Shown: positions 25,381-34,907, counted from the stretch's first letter. The stretch is DNA of 64,000 bases from Noviherbaspirillum massiliense JC206 (GCF_000312045.1 NZ_HE978634.1:1027281-1091280); one strand, 5' to 3'. Program-made: numbers and translations. The notes: generated by a model from the letters alone, not told the origin.

Positions 25381-25635
25381 TCATACGAAATAAGCGGCAC
25401 CGAGTATCAGCGGCGCGCCCCCGACGCCGGCAACGACAAGACGACGGGCGACGCTGTGAATCTGGTCTTCGAAAGACCAATAAATCTCCATGAAGTCCTG
25501 CTGGCTGCCCTTCAACCGGCGCAGATGCGCCAGCGCGTTTTTGGAAACCAGGCATTCACGATCGGTAAAACCGACTTCCACGGTGAAAAATACGCCTTCA
25601 TCTTCAAGCCGGGGTTCCGCTGCAGTCTTGATCAT
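25381..25635 (-). CDS. DUF1488-like protein
   Basis: An 84-aa protein whose core GVFFTVEVGFTDRECLVSKN (beta strands) and ALAHLRRL helix resemble DUF1488, a small family of unknown function common in proteobacteria. The C-terminus is hydrophobic (LVVAGVGGAPLILGAAYFV). The N-terminus has several clustered ATGs; 25635 is favoured because an AGG lies 6 nt upstream, but 25641 or 25659 are possible. It stands alone. Confidence 0.55.
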   Translation of the reverse strand: MIKTAAEPRLEDEGVFFTVEVGFTDRECLVSKNALAHLRRLKGSQQDFMEIYWSFEDQIHSVARRLVVAGVGGAPLILGAAYFV

Positions 25636-25816
25636 CGTCATCCTCATCATTAAAACCATCGCCCAAGCCGGGATGAGGCGATGGTAATGAGAGGGTTCTC
25701 ATGAAGTATTGACAAGCGTCAACCTTGTGCTGTCTGCGCCCTTTAGCCAACAAGGGGGAACCCGGACTGGCCGGGAAAGTCCGTTCGCATCTGGCGCGGG
25801 CGCGGGCGGCGCCGCT

Positions 25817-26044
25817 TCACAAACCGGGGGCGCGATACAGGGTGAGCTGCCACTCCAGGTTCAGTTCGTCATGGCGCAGGATGTAGGTGGCGCCGTCATC
25901 GGCGCGGATCTTGAAGTAGCTGTGGTCGCGGGCAATCCAGCGGTCGCAAATTTCCAACACCGAGAAGCGGCGGCCACCGAGCAGGAAGCTGCGCGGTTCG
26001 ATATCGCCATGCAGGCCGGTCCCGCTTTCGACGCTCAGGTTCAT
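25817..26044 (-). CDS. Small conserved hypothetical protein
   Basis: A 75-aa protein with a compact beta-rich pattern: FLLGGRRFSVLEICDRWIAR, DHSYFKIRADDGATYILRHD, EWQLTLYRAPG. It resembles short Burkholderiales proteins that may bind a ligand or nucleic acid, but I cannot name it. Its ATG overlaps the stop of the upstream gene in an ATGA arrangement, implying translational coupling. There is no signal peptide. Confidence 0.65.
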   Translation of the reverse strand: MNLSVESGTGLHGDIEPRSFLLGGRRFSVLEICDRWIARDHSYFKIRADDGATYILRHDELNLEWQLTLYRAPGL

Positions 26045-26277
26045 TGATTCGCTTCAGAGAAAATCAGGTGCAGCCATTCTTCCTCCCGCAACCAGGCCTT
26101 GCATGCATCGGGGGACGGGCTGAGAGGACCAAGCACGGTCCATGCCCTTGCCTCTGTGACGAAGCGCATGGCCGCGCTCGTCATCGAGCGCCGATCTCCC
26201 GATGAAAAGAAGTTGCGGACGCCAATGAAGAAGGGCATGCGAATTGCTTGGCATGCGGCCAGGCTGATGTTCGTCAA
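26041..26277 (-). CDS. Small hypothetical protein, coupled to the next gene
   Basis: A 78-aa protein (MTNISLAACQAIRMPFFIGV, then GDRRSMTSAAMRFVTEARAW and PDACKAWLREEEWLHLIFSEANQ) of unknown family. It overlaps the following gene by 4 bp, which supports it as a real coding frame. The start at 26277 has no strong ribosome-binding site; a start further in is possible. Confidence 0.5.
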   Translation of the reverse strand: MTNISLAACQAIRMPFFIGVRNFFSSGDRRSMTSAAMRFVTEARAWTVLGPLSPSPDACKAWLREEEWLHLIFSEANQ

Positions 26278-26421
26278 CGACGGTCGCGCGCTTTTGCGGC
26301 GTAGTATGGGTCCGACGACTTTTTTATCCGGCGCTTCAATGCGTCCTGGTTGCGACTATACTTTTCTGAGCGCTGTCGCGAGCTTACATTGGAATTGATC
26401 CTTATTCTGGGTAGATGAATC

Positions 26422-26622
26422 ATGGATGATGCAAAGCATATCGACAATCGTTTTGAAATGAATGCGCTTGCAGCGCAGCAAGCCGCAGCCAGCATGGCCG
26501 CTTTGAAACCGAAAGGTTCCTGCTGGTACTGCAATCAGCCTCTCGACAATGTCCGGCGCTTTTGCAGCAAGGCCTGCGCCGACGACTACCGCACTGAAGA
26601 AGAAGTATTCAAGTCATTCTGA
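26422..26622 (+). CDS. Small zinc-ribbon protein
   Basis: A 66-aa protein. The C-terminal half carries a four-cysteine treble-clef/zinc-ribbon signature, CWYCNQPLDNVRRFCSKACADDY (Cys pairs CxxC and CxxxC), which should bind Zn2+. The N-terminal half is Ala/Gln-rich and helical. Similar mini-proteins are common in Burkholderiales and have no known role. ATG 26422 has weak upstream purines. A terminator-like hairpin follows the stop. Confidence 0.75.
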   Translation: MDDAKHIDNRFEMNALAAQQAAASMAALKPKGSCWYCNQPLDNVRRFCSKACADDYRTEEEVFKSF

Positions 26623-26625
26623 ACC

Positions 26626-26665
26626 GGCCCGGTGCAGACGGCGCCGGGCCTTCCCCGTTTTGTTT
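26626..26665 (+). terminator. Probable terminator after the zinc-ribbon gene
   Basis: GGCCCGG (26626-26632) pairs with CCGGGCC (26644-26650), four bases after the stop codon. A T-rich tract (CGTTTTGTTTTC) follows after a short spacer, so termination may be imperfect. Confidence 0.5.
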
Positions 26666-26868
26666 TCTTGCGTGCGCGGGTAGTTGCTGCCCGCATGCGG
26701 GATCATGTCACCCTCATGAGGACAGCACGTTGGCTGGCGATCGAAGCATGAAAGCTTGACTCCCCGCAATGCTGCCCTGCCTGCCAGGACAAATTTTTGC
26801 GCGGGCATTGCTCCATAATTGAAGGCCGCCCTAACTGGGCCATCATCAAATACCTGCGAGGAGCAGAG

Positions 26869-27090
26869 ATGACGCCAGAAGAAATCGCCGCGGATATCAA
26901 TAGCAAAAACCGCCAGATGCTGTATGCGCGCAAGGACTATCAGAATTTGAGCCATCAGCAGGTGCTTGCACTGATGGATGCCGCCGCAATGCAGGGCTTT
27001 CGCATCGGGAGCAATATCGCCTTGTCGATGATGAAGGGAGCGATGCTGGTGCGGACCACGAAGAACATGGGTGCGAAAACAGGGATGTAA
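26869..27090 (+). CDS. Small hypothetical protein
   Basis: A 73-aa helical protein (MTPEEIAADINSKNRQMLYA, QVLALMDAAAMQGFRIGSN, MKGAMLVRTTKNMGAKTGM) without signal peptide or membrane segment. ATG 26869 has an AGGAG ribosome-binding site. Family not recognised. Flanked by unrelated small genes; promoter presumably in the 246 bp upstream. Confidence 0.65.
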   Translation: MTPEEIAADINSKNRQMLYARKDYQNLSHQQVLALMDAAAMQGFRIGSNIALSMMKGAMLVRTTKNMGAKTGM

Positions 27091-27242
27091 GCATGGGCGC
27101 AGCGCCCGGCCCGTTTTCATACTAAGAGAGTTGGAATGGACCAGCCCGGAAACATTCGATTACATTTCTTCTCTAGCCGTGTTGTCATTTCCATCGTTTA
27201 ATCTTCCGTCATTCATGACAAAAGGCAAACGGGGAGGGGGGA

Positions 27243-27566
27243 ATGAGAGGAATGCTGAAGATATGCACGGCCGTGCTGGGCCTGGTCGTGATGTCCTTTG
27301 CGGCGGCAGATGAATTCGAAGACTATGCGCAGGTAACCAAGGTGACGCCGCGCGTCGAAGAAGTGAACCAGCCTCAGCAGGAATGCCGCCTCAATACCGT
27401 CGCCGGGCATGCGATGCGCCAATGCCGCACGGTGGACCAGTGGCTGACAAGGGCCAATGGATATGCCGTGACTTACGAATACCACGGGCACAGCTACACA
27501 AGCGTCATTCCCTACGACCCGGGCAACAGATTGAGGATTCGCGTATCGATTTCTCCGGACATGTAG
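27243..27566 (+). CDS. Secreted protein related to the 17-kDa antigen C-terminal region
   Basis: A 107-aa exported protein. A signal peptide (about 1-22, MLKICTAVLGLVVMSFAAA) is followed by YAQVTKVTPRVEEVNQPQQEC and a C-terminal GYAVTYEYHGHSYTSVIPYDPGNRLRIRV. These flanks match outer-membrane glycine-zipper proteins of the Rickettsia 17-kDa antigen/SlyB-like group, but the central glycine zipper is absent. Two Cys residues could form a disulphide. A strong G-rich ribosome-binding site precedes ATG 27243; ATG 27252 is an alternative. Confidence 0.7.
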   Translation: MRGMLKICTAVLGLVVMSFAAADEFEDYAQVTKVTPRVEEVNQPQQECRLNTVAGHAMRQCRTVDQWLTRANGYAVTYEYHGHSYTSVIPYDPGNRLRIRVSISPDM

Positions 27567-27977
27567 CGCTGTCCGGGAGCACGTCCCCTCCAGGCCTTTC
27601 GCCCCATCGCTGCGCAGCAAAGCAAAGATCCATCCTTCCTTGTCCCCGTGATCCAGGCTATCTGCGGTCACATTCCCAAGCCACTTGGGCCTTCCACATG
27701 ATGCTCGTCGTGGCACGCGATTCTCTTCTTCGGCATTCCGCCCCGGATTCCATGAAACCCCGTTTTTGAACGTTTTCCTGCTCGCTCTGTCAGGAGCTAT
27801 TGCAAGGGATTAAGCAATTTTTTCTTCATGGCAGGAGGGATGTCTCCTTGCCCCGCATCAAACATGGCGTGCCGGGAGAGGAGCCAGAGACCTGTATCAA
27901 AAAGGAGGTTTGCCGGCAGGGTAGAGTGTCGTTGAGTTCTTGGGGCAAACCGATTTTCCCATCCAAGCTTCCTCGAT
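27567..27977. other. Intergenic region before the glycosidase pair
   Basis: These 411 bp contain no frame I consider coding. The end (about 27780-27977) is AT-richer and includes an AAAGGAGG stretch at about 27900 not positioned before a start codon. The promoter of the GH1-RmlD gene is probably here. Confidence 0.45.
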
Positions 27978-30182
27978 ATGAATTCAATCAACAACAATAC
28001 TTCCGACGTCTCCACGCAGCAGACACTAGAACTTTGGGGCGGCATCGAATGCACGGTCGTCCGCATACAGGATCAATACCGAAACCAGATCAAAGAAACA
28101 GGACATGCGGACCGCATGGAAGACCTGGACGCAATCGCCGCACTCGGGATCAAGACCTTGCGCTACCCGGTGCTGTGGGAAACGATCTCGCCCGATCACC
28201 CGGACCAGGCGGAATGGGGCTGGCATGACAAGCGGCTGGCGCGCCTGCGCGAGCTCGGCATTGCGCCGATTGCCGGCCTGGTCCACCATGGCAGCGGGCC
28301 GCGCTATACCAATCTGCTCGACCCGAATTTTCCGCAAATGCTGGCAAGGCATGCGGAGCGCGTCGCGCGCCGCTACCCGTGGATCGACATGTTCACGCCG
28401 GTCAACGAGCCTCTGACCACGGCGCGCTTCAGCGCGCTCTACGGGCACTGGTATCCGCATGCGCGCGATACGCTGACGATGCTGCGCGCACTCTACATCG
28501 AGTGCCGCGCGACGGCGCTGTCGATGGAAGCCATCCGCAAGGTCACGCCCCATGCCCGCCTGGTGCAGACCGAAGACCTGGGGAAGACGTTCAGCTTTCC
28601 CGACCTGAAGCATCAGGCCGATTACGAGAACGAGCGGCGCTGGCTCAGCTTCGACCTGCTGTGCGGCCGCATCGATGCGCGCCATCCCTGGTATGACACC
28701 TTCATCAAGGCCGGTATCGGCAAGTCGGAGCTCGCATTCTTCACCGAGCAACCCTGCGCCCCTGACATCATCGGGATCAACCACTATGTGACCAGCGAGC
28801 GCTTCCTCGACCGGCGCGCCCGCGAATATCCGCCGGAATTCTGGACCGATGCCGTGCCCTACGTGGATGTGCATGCAACCCGGGTGCCGTATGTGGAGGG
28901 CCTGACCGGACCGGAGGCGCGCCTGCGTGAAGTCTGGGAGCGCTACCGGTTGCCGATAGCGGTGACGGAAGCGCACCTCGGCGGCTCGCGTGACGACCAG
29001 CTGCGCTGGCTGAATCAGATCTGGAAGGCCGCCGTGAAGCTGAAGGGCGAAGGCGTCGACATCCGCGCGGTCACCATCTGGTCGATTTTCGGGTGCGTGG
29101 ACTGGAACTCGCTGCTGTTGCAGAACAGCGGCTTTTACGAGAGCGGCGTGTTTGATGTGCGAGGCGGGCAGCCCCGGCCCACGGCGCTGGCTCACGCCGC
29201 GGCATCACTGGCGAAGAACGGCGAGTTCGACCATCCGGTGCTGGATGGGCTGGGGTGGTGGCATCGGCCGGACCGCTATTTCCAGCGACCCAGCCAGGCC
29301 GTCGAGGCCCCGCAGATTATCCGGTCGGACCGCAGGCTGGTGATTACTGGTGCGCGCGGCACGCTGGGTCAGGCATTGTCGCGCATCTGTTCCGCACGCA
29401 GCCTGGAGCATGACTTGCTGTCCCGTGCCGAGATGGACATCGCGGACCAGGCATCGGTGGAAGCCGCGCTGATGAGACACCGGCCATGGGCAGTAATCAA
29501 TGCCGCCGGTTATGTGCGCGTGGCCGACGCCCATCGGGAGTCGGAGCGCTGCATGCGCGAGAATGCGATGGGGGCGGAAGTGCTGGCCAAGGCATGCGCC
29601 AAGCTCGGCATTCCTTATGTCACCTTTTCCTCGGACCTGGTATTCGATGGGAAGCTGGGGCGCGCCTATGTGGAAAGCGACAAGCTGTCCCCGCTATGCG
29701 TCTATGGAAACAGCAAGGCAGAAGCGGAGCGACGGGTGATGGCCGCCTTTCCCGATGCGCTGGTTGTGCGCACCAGCGCATTCTTCGGTCCGTGGGACCG
29801 CTACAACTTCGTGCATGCGATCCTGCGCGAACTGGCCGCGGGTCGTCGGGTGGAAGCAAGCGATGATGCGCATGTTTCGCCGACCTACGTACCGGACCTG
29901 GCCCATGCCGTCCTGGACCTGTTGATCGACAGGGCAAATGGCATCTGGCACCTTGCCAACCAGGGAGCGCTTTCCTGGTACGAGTTCGCGGAACGGGCAG
30001 CACGGGAAGCACGGCTGGATGCTTCCGCGCTGGTCAAGACGCATGGCGGCGGCAGGAGCATCACTGCCTTGTCAAGCGAGCGCGGCTTGCTCCTGCCCAC
30101 CTTCGGCAATGCCTTTGATCGCTATTTCCGGGAAAACACAATTGCCTGGGATGCCGATCCTGCAGAACGCGCAGTCGCTTAG
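27978..30182 (+). CDS. Glycoside hydrolase family 1 / RmlD-like reductase fusion
   Basis: A 734-aa two-domain protein. Residues about 15-430 form a GH1-like TIM barrel: LELWGGIECTVVR, the acid/base in TPVNEP (about 140-145) and the nucleophile in VTEAHLGG. The C-terminal part (about 452-725) is an RmlD-type sugar-nucleotide reductase with NAD(P)-binding GARGTLG and catalytic YGNSK (YxxxK). It could join glycan hydrolysis or transfer with making a deoxysugar; the real substrate is unknown. The GH1 motif is TEAH instead of the standard TENG. The ATG at 27978 lacks a strong ribosome-binding site. A GH2 gene follows after 142 bp. Confidence 0.9.
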   Translation: MNSINNNTSDVSTQQTLELWGGIECTVVRIQDQYRNQIKETGHADRMEDLDAIAALGIKTLRYPVLWETISPDHPDQAEWGWHDKRLARLRELGIAPIAGLVHHGSGPRYTNLLDPNFPQMLARHAERVARRYPWIDMFTPVNEPLTTARFSALYGHWYPHARDTLTMLRALYIECRATALSMEAIRKVTPHARLVQTEDLGKTFSFPDLKHQADYENERRWLSFDLLCGRIDARHPWYDTFIKAGIGKSELAFFTEQPCAPDIIGINHYVTSERFLDRRAREYPPEFWTDAVPYVDVHATRVPYVEGLTGPEARLREVWERYRLPIAVTEAHLGGSRDDQLRWLNQIWKAAVKLKGEGVDIRAVTIWSIFGCVDWNSLLLQNSGFYESGVFDVRGGQPRPTALAHAAASLAKNGEFDHPVLDGLGWWHRPDRYFQRPSQAVEAPQIIRSDRRLVITGARGTLGQALSRICSARSLEHDLLSRAEMDIADQASVEAALMRHRPWAVINAAGYVRVADAHRESERCMRENAMGAEVLAKACAKLGIPYVTFSSDLVFDGKLGRAYVESDKLSPLCVYGNSKAEAERRVMAAFPDALVVRTSAFFGPWDRYNFVHAILRELAAGRRVEASDDAHVSPTYVPDLAHAVLDLLIDRANGIWHLANQGALSWYEFAERAAREARLDASALVKTHGGGRSITALSSERGLLLPTFGNAFDRYFRENTIAWDADPAERAVA

Positions 30183-30324
30183 CCTTCCAAGACGACGTTT
30201 GTTTCGATGCACGGCCTGCGCCAACCCGGAACATTGGGGGCGCAGGCGCTACTTTGGCTTCCATCGGGAACGGGCTTGACTGCCGATAATCAAATCGGCA
30301 TGTCCATCGCTGCAAGGAAGAAGA

Positions 30325-32112
30325 ATGCCTGATACCGCTTACCCGCGACCGCAACTTGTGCGTGAACACTGGCAATCCCTTGATGGCCAGTGGAAGTTCA
30401 CCTTCGACAACGAGAACAGATACAGCCAGCCTCAAGATCCCATCCAGTGGACCCATGAAATCCGCGTCCCCTTTCCGCCGGAATCCGAAGCCAGCGGCAT
30501 CGGGGATCGTGGCTTCCACAGCCATTGCTGGTACCAGCGTGAATTCGACATTCGCCCTGAAGGCGGGCGAGTGCTTCTGCATTTCGGCGCTGTTGATTAC
30601 CGTGCATGGGTATGGGTGAACAGCCATCTGGTGGCCGAGCATGAAGGCGGGCATTCCTCCTTCCATGCCGACATCACCCATGCGCTGGGCGACGCCAGCC
30701 ATCATGTCCTGACGGTGCACGTCGAGGATGACCCATTGGACCTTGCCAAGCCGCGCGGCAAGCAGGACTGGCAACTGGAGCCGCATTCCATCTGGTATCC
30801 GCGCACCACCGGCATCTGGCAGACCGTCTGGCTGGAGCGCGTTTCGCACACTTATATCAGCAAGCTGCGCTGGACGCCGAATTTCGAGGGCTTTGAACTC
30901 GGCTATGAAGTCTTCGTCACGGGTGACCAGCGTGAAGATCTGACGGTGGATGTCAGGATCTGGCACGGAAACAAGGTGATCGCCGACGACCACTATCACA
31001 TCATCGGCGGCGAAGCCCATCGCAAGATCAGCCTTTCCGACCCCGGTATCGACGACTCGCGCAATGAATTGCTGTGGAGCCCTGAGCGCCCGACGCTCCT
31101 GGATGCGGAAATCATCCTGCGTCACAAGGATGAAGTGCTGGACAAGATACGCTCCTATACGGCATTGCGTTCTGTGAATATCAACCGTGACCGCTTCATG
31201 CTCAATGGCCGGCCCTATCATCTCAAGCTGGTGCTGGACCAGGGTTATTGGCCGGACACGCTGCTCGCCGCACCATCGGACGAAGCCTTGCGCAAGGATG
31301 TGGAGCTGGCCAAGGCGATGGGCTTCAACGGCGTGCGCAAGCATCAGAAGATTGAAAGCCAGCGCTACCTGTACTGGGCCGACAAGCTCGGCCTGCTGGT
31401 ATGGGAAGAGATGCCGTCCTCCTATCGCTTCACGCCGGAAGCCATCGGACGCATGGTGCGCGAATGGACCGAAGTGATCGAGCGCGACTACAGCCATCCC
31501 TGCATCATCGTCTGGGTGCCGTTCAACGAGTCCTGGGGCGTGCCGAACCTGACCGCAACGCAGGCGCATCGCAATGCGGTAGAAGCGCTGTACCACCTGA
31601 CGCGTACCCTGGATTCGACGCGGCCGGTAATCGGCAATGACGGCTGGGAAGCTTCCGCCACCGACCTGCTCGGCATCCATGACTACGATCCCGATCCGGA
31701 GCGGATTGCCGCGCGCTATGCGCCCTCGAATGTGCAGGACCTGTTCGACCGACGGCGTCCCGGCGGACGCATCCTGACGCTGGATGGTTACCCGCATCGC
31801 GGCCAGCCCATCATCCTGACCGAATTCGGCGGCATTGCCTACCGCAAGAAGCCGGAGAAGGGCGTCAAGGAAGTCTGGGGCTATTCCGAAGCCGACAGCG
31901 ACAAGGAATTCCAGGAAACCTACCGCCGGCTGCTGGAAGTCGTGAACGAAACCCAGATGTTCAGCGGCTTCTGCTATACCCAGTTCGCCGATACCTTCCA
32001 GGAAGCGAACGGCTTGCTGACTGCCGACCGCACACCGAAAATCCCGATCGAAAAAATTTCGGAAGCAACCCGCAATATCAAGCCGAACGCAAAGAGGTCG
32101 TACGGCATCTGA
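30325..32112 (+). CDS. Glycoside hydrolase family 2 enzyme
   Basis: A 595-aa cytoplasmic GH2 enzyme (beta-galactosidase/glucuronidase/mannosidase group). Seen are an N-terminal jelly-roll sugar-binding domain (about 10-185, SLDGQWKFTFD, CWYQREFDI, AVDYRAWVWVN), an immunoglobulin-like middle domain and a TIM barrel. The barrel has GFNGVRKHQK, the acid/base in WVPFNESWG and the nucleophile in ILTEFGGI. There is no signal peptide. AAGGAAGAAG precedes the ATG. Probably acts with the GH1-RmlD fusion just upstream on a common glycan; the precise sugar cannot be read from sequence. Confidence 0.9.
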   Translation: MPDTAYPRPQLVREHWQSLDGQWKFTFDNENRYSQPQDPIQWTHEIRVPFPPESEASGIGDRGFHSHCWYQREFDIRPEGGRVLLHFGAVDYRAWVWVNSHLVAEHEGGHSSFHADITHALGDASHHVLTVHVEDDPLDLAKPRGKQDWQLEPHSIWYPRTTGIWQTVWLERVSHTYISKLRWTPNFEGFELGYEVFVTGDQREDLTVDVRIWHGNKVIADDHYHIIGGEAHRKISLSDPGIDDSRNELLWSPERPTLLDAEIILRHKDEVLDKIRSYTALRSVNINRDRFMLNGRPYHLKLVLDQGYWPDTLLAAPSDEALRKDVELAKAMGFNGVRKHQKIESQRYLYWADKLGLLVWEEMPSSYRFTPEAIGRMVREWTEVIERDYSHPCIIVWVPFNESWGVPNLTATQAHRNAVEALYHLTRTLDSTRPVIGNDGWEASATDLLGIHDYDPDPERIAARYAPSNVQDLFDRRRPGGRILTLDGYPHRGQPIILTEFGGIAYRKKPEKGVKEVWGYSEADSDKEFQETYRRLLEVVNETQMFSGFCYTQFADTFQEANGLLTADRTPKIPIEKISEATRNIKPNAKRSYGI

Positions 32113-32136
32113 TTGGCATGCTGCCGGGCTTGCGGT

Positions 32137-32835
32137 TCAATCGTCCGCCTGACCGGCGCCGCAGCATTTCTTGTACTTCTTGCCGCTGCCGCATGGGCAG
32201 GGATCGTTGCGGCCGACCTTGGATTCGTCGCGCCGCACCGTGGCAACCGCGGATTTCCGGTGCGGCAGCCAGAACTTGTAGATGTGCGGAATCGCCGCTT
32301 CCAGTTCGATCGCGAGCTTGTGACGCTTGACCGGATCGTCGACCAGCGGCATTTCCTCTTCCTCGATCTCTTCGGCGCCAAGCAGGTAGACCGGTTCCAG
32401 TATGCCGGCGAGATCCGATGACCAGATCGGCTCCCATGCCAGTGCACGCAGGTTCATGCCTTCCCAGAATCCCCAGGCCCAGCCTTCGGCATCGATCAGC
32501 CTGCGGCCGTCGACTTCATGCTCGCAATACAGCGGCTCGTACTCCTTCGGCGCGACTTCGAACGTGATCGCCACTTCATTCATGAAGCGGCCGATCAGAC
32601 TGACGATGCGCTGCGCTTCCTTTTCCGACTTGAACTTCGGTCCTTCATCGGCATACGAGCCCCATACCCGCGGCAGCCATTCCGTCATCGGCACCACTTC
32701 CGGACCGATCGCCAGCGCGGTGAGGTAGCCATGCAGCGAATCCATCGTCATGCCGTCGTCCGCGCAGCGGTCGGATAGCAGAAACTGGTCGAGTTCGTCG
32801 AATTCCTTGTCGGATAGGGGTTGGTCAGGGTGCAT
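32137..32835 (-). CDS. UPF0149 (YecA-like) protein with SEC-C zinc motif
   Basis: A 232-aa cytoplasmic protein. The N-terminal UPF0149 domain shows [32 protein letters not shown] and [12 protein letters not shown]. The C-terminal SEC-C motif [19 protein letters not shown] should bind Zn2+, as at the end of SecA. It may interact with translation or the Sec system; the function is not established. ATG 32835 is the family-like start. It faces the SrkA-like gene, with a shared 133-bp promoter region. Confidence 0.9.
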   Translation of the reverse strand: MHPDQPLSDKEFDELDQFLLSDRCADDGMTMDSLHGYLTALAIGPEVVPMTEWLPRVWGSYADEGPKFKSEKEAQRIVSLIGRFMNEVAITFEVAPKEYEPLYCEHEVDGRRLIDAEGWAWGFWEGMNLRALAWEPIWSSDLAGILEPVYLLGAEEIEEEEMPLVDDPVKRHKLAIELEAAIPHIYKFWLPHRKSAVATVRRDESKVGRNDPCPCGSGKKYKKCCGAGQADD

Positions 32836-32968
32836 GGGACTCGGGATGGAAAAAGGCGGTGAAAGATCCGTAGTGTAGCGCTTTGCCGGCGGAATCTGAT
32901 ACGAAACGGTGTGGCCATCATACGGGAACTTGCGGATGGCCGAGATGCCGGTCCCCACGTACAATGTG

Positions 32969-33961
32969 ATGATGAATACCGCAGCGCCTTCTTCATACGC
33001 CGCTCTCACTCCCGACACTGTCCTCAATGCCTTGGAAAGTGTCGGCTTGCATGGCGACGGCCGGTTTCTTGCTCTCAACAGCTATGAAAACCGGGTCTAT
33101 CAGATCGGCATGGAGCAGGGCCCGCCGGTGGTCGCCAAGTTTTACCGGCCACTGCGCTGGAGCGATGCGGCAATCCTGGAAGAACATGCCTTCGTGCACG
33201 AATTGGCGGAGCGCGAGATTCCGGTGGTGCCGCCGCTGGCATTGGCCGGTTCCACGCTGCATGAGTTCGAGGGATTCCGCTTTGCCGTGTTTCCCCGGCA
33301 TGGCGGGCGGGCACCGGAACTCGGCGACAGCACCACCTTGGAATGGATGGGGCGCTTCATCGGGCGCATTCACGTAATCGGGGCGATGCGCCCGTTTTCC
33401 GAACGGCCGACGCTTGACATCGCCAGCTTTGGTGAAGAGCCGCGCGACTATCTCCTCAAGCATGATTTTGTGCCGCCCGACCTGATCGATTCTTACCGAA
33501 GCACGGTTAACCACGCTCTGGAAGGCGTGCGGCGCTGCTATCAGCGCGCAGGGGAGGTTGCAGTATTGCGCCTGCATGGCGATTGCCATGGCGGCAATGT
33601 GCTGTGGACCGATGCGGGGCCGCATTTCGTCGATTTTGACGACAGCCGCATGGGACCGGCGGTGCAGGATCTGTGGATGCTGCTTTCGGGTGAACGGGCC
33701 GAGATGGTGCGCCAGCTGTCCGATCTGCTGGCGGGATACGAGGATTTCTGCGAATTCGATCCGCGTGAACTGTACCTGATTGAAGCGCTGCGCACCCTGC
33801 GCCTGATTCATTACTCGGCGTGGCTCGCCTTGCGCTGGGACGATCCTGCTTTTCCAGCAGCCTTTCCCTGGTTCAATACCCAACGTTACTGGCAGGACCG
33901 CATCCTGGAATTGCGCGAACAGATCGCGCTGATGGATGAGCCGCCGCTATGGCCGGTGTGA
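32969..33961 (+). CDS. srkA: SrkA/RdoA-like stress-response Ser/Thr protein kinase
   Basis: A 330-aa protein of the SrkA (YihE) family, structurally like choline/aminoglycoside kinases. It has [11 protein letters not shown] (nucleotide-binding loop), VVAKFYRP (Lys), [10 protein letters not shown], the catalytic loop [14 protein letters not shown] (HxD) and [12 protein letters not shown] (metal-binding Asp). In E. coli SrkA protects cells in stress and Cpx-related conditions. The start may be this ATG or the next one at 32972. Normal length. Divergent from the UPF0149 gene. Confidence 0.92.
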   Translation: MMNTAAPSSYAALTPDTVLNALESVGLHGDGRFLALNSYENRVYQIGMEQGPPVVAKFYRPLRWSDAAILEEHAFVHELAEREIPVVPPLALAGSTLHEFEGFRFAVFPRHGGRAPELGDSTTLEWMGRFIGRIHVIGAMRPFSERPTLDIASFGEEPRDYLLKHDFVPPDLIDSYRSTVNHALEGVRRCYQRAGEVAVLRLHGDCHGGNVLWTDAGPHFVDFDDSRMGPAVQDLWMLLSGERAEMVRQLSDLLAGYEDFCEFDPRELYLIEALRTLRLIHYSAWLALRWDDPAFPAAFPWFNTQRYWQDRILELREQIALMDEPPLWPV

Positions 33962-33974
33962 ACGCTCCTGCCAC

Positions 33975-34313
33975 TCACACTTTTTGTGCAGCGGCAGCAA
34001 GCTTGTCCAGCGTCTGGATAACCTTGTCCGGCTCCGGGTCGCTGTTGGCGATCAGTACCGCGCGCTCGAGTGCGGCATCGCGATTGTTTTTCCCGTAGAA
34101 CCCCAGCAGATAGTCGGCATTTTCCATTCCCGGGATGCCGCGATGATCATCCTTGCCGAGGCGCCGGACATACCATATCGAGTAGCCGTTCGCTTCTTCG
34201 CAGCAGTAAATCTCGATGGAATGGTAGGGTCCCAAAGGATGAACTTCCGGATCGGTATGCCAGATGATCTTGCGCCAGAGATGGCTCTTCTTGGATTCGG
34301 GTATGGAATTCAT
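33975..34313 (-). CDS. Conserved hypothetical protein
   Basis: A 112-aa cytoplasmic protein (MNSIPESKKSHLWRKIIWHT, YHSIEIYCCEEANGYSIWYV, RRLGKDDHRGIPGMENADYL, then a helical tail). I recognise no family. The start at 34313 is fixed by an excellent AAGGAGG ribosome-binding site; the open frame upstream to 34361 is not needed. It is convergent with srkA (13 bp between stops). Confidence 0.65.
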   Translation of the reverse strand: MNSIPESKKSHLWRKIIWHTDPEVHPLGPYHSIEIYCCEEANGYSIWYVRRLGKDDHRGIPGMENADYLLGFYGKNNRDAALERAVLIANSDPEPDKVIQTLDKLAAAAQKV

Positions 34314-34514
34314 CCATTCCTCCTTTTGTGCTGAGCAGATGCGTTGATTACGGCATGGCAAGCGAATTGTTTAGACTCGACGCAATTGCCATTCTTGCAG
34401 AGCGGTATTGCTTGCGCTTGATCGCTGGAACATCCTGTTACAAGGATTTCTTTCCAACTATAGCGAGGTGCACTGTTTTATTCTTTAATGTAGATAGGAC
34501 TTCGGGAGATTTTC

Positions 34515-34895
34515 ATGAACAAGCGCCTTGCCTTGCTTGCCGGGTTTGTCACCGGCTTTCTCATGCTGACCTGCGCAGCACCGGTCTGGGCGCATGGAAC
34601 GGTGCAATGGTCCGTCACGGCCGGCACACCGGGCTATTACTATGCTCCACCACCACCCAGGGTGTATTCACAGCCGCAGTTCATTTACGGCGCACCTCCC
34701 TCCGTCTATGCACCGCCACCTCCGGTGATCTACGTACAGCCGGCGCCAGTCTATCAGGATAGGTGGCCGGGTTATCGCGATCCCTATTATCCTGACCATT
34801 CCTGGCGCGAACGTGAATGGCGCGAGCGCCACTGGCGTGATGGCGACGGTCGCCGCGACGATCCGCACTGGAGAAATGGCGAGCAGCGGCGCTAG
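34515..34895 (+). CDS. Secreted Pro/Tyr-rich, Arg/Trp-rich small protein
   Basis: A 126-aa exported protein. A signal peptide (about 1-26, ending PVWA) is followed by a Pro/Tyr-rich repeat-like segment (YYYAPPPPRVYSQPQ, YGAPPSVYAPPPP) and a highly charged C-terminus (WREREWRERHWRDGDG). Comparable proteins in Burkholderiales are periplasmic or surface-exposed and of unknown role. A GGGAG site precedes the ATG. Low complexity limits any functional call. Confidence 0.7.
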   Translation: MNKRLALLAGFVTGFLMLTCAAPVWAHGTVQWSVTAGTPGYYYAPPPPRVYSQPQFIYGAPPSVYAPPPPVIYVQPAPVYQDRWPGYRDPYYPDHSWREREWRERHWRDGDGRRDDPHWRNGEQRR

Positions 34896-34907
34896 GCCGG
34901 AAGCGGC

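Noticed and set aside
30061-31797. 578-codon minus-strand open frame opposite the GH2 gene
   Set aside because: The plus strand carries complete GH2 motifs. The antisense translation has no recognisable domain.
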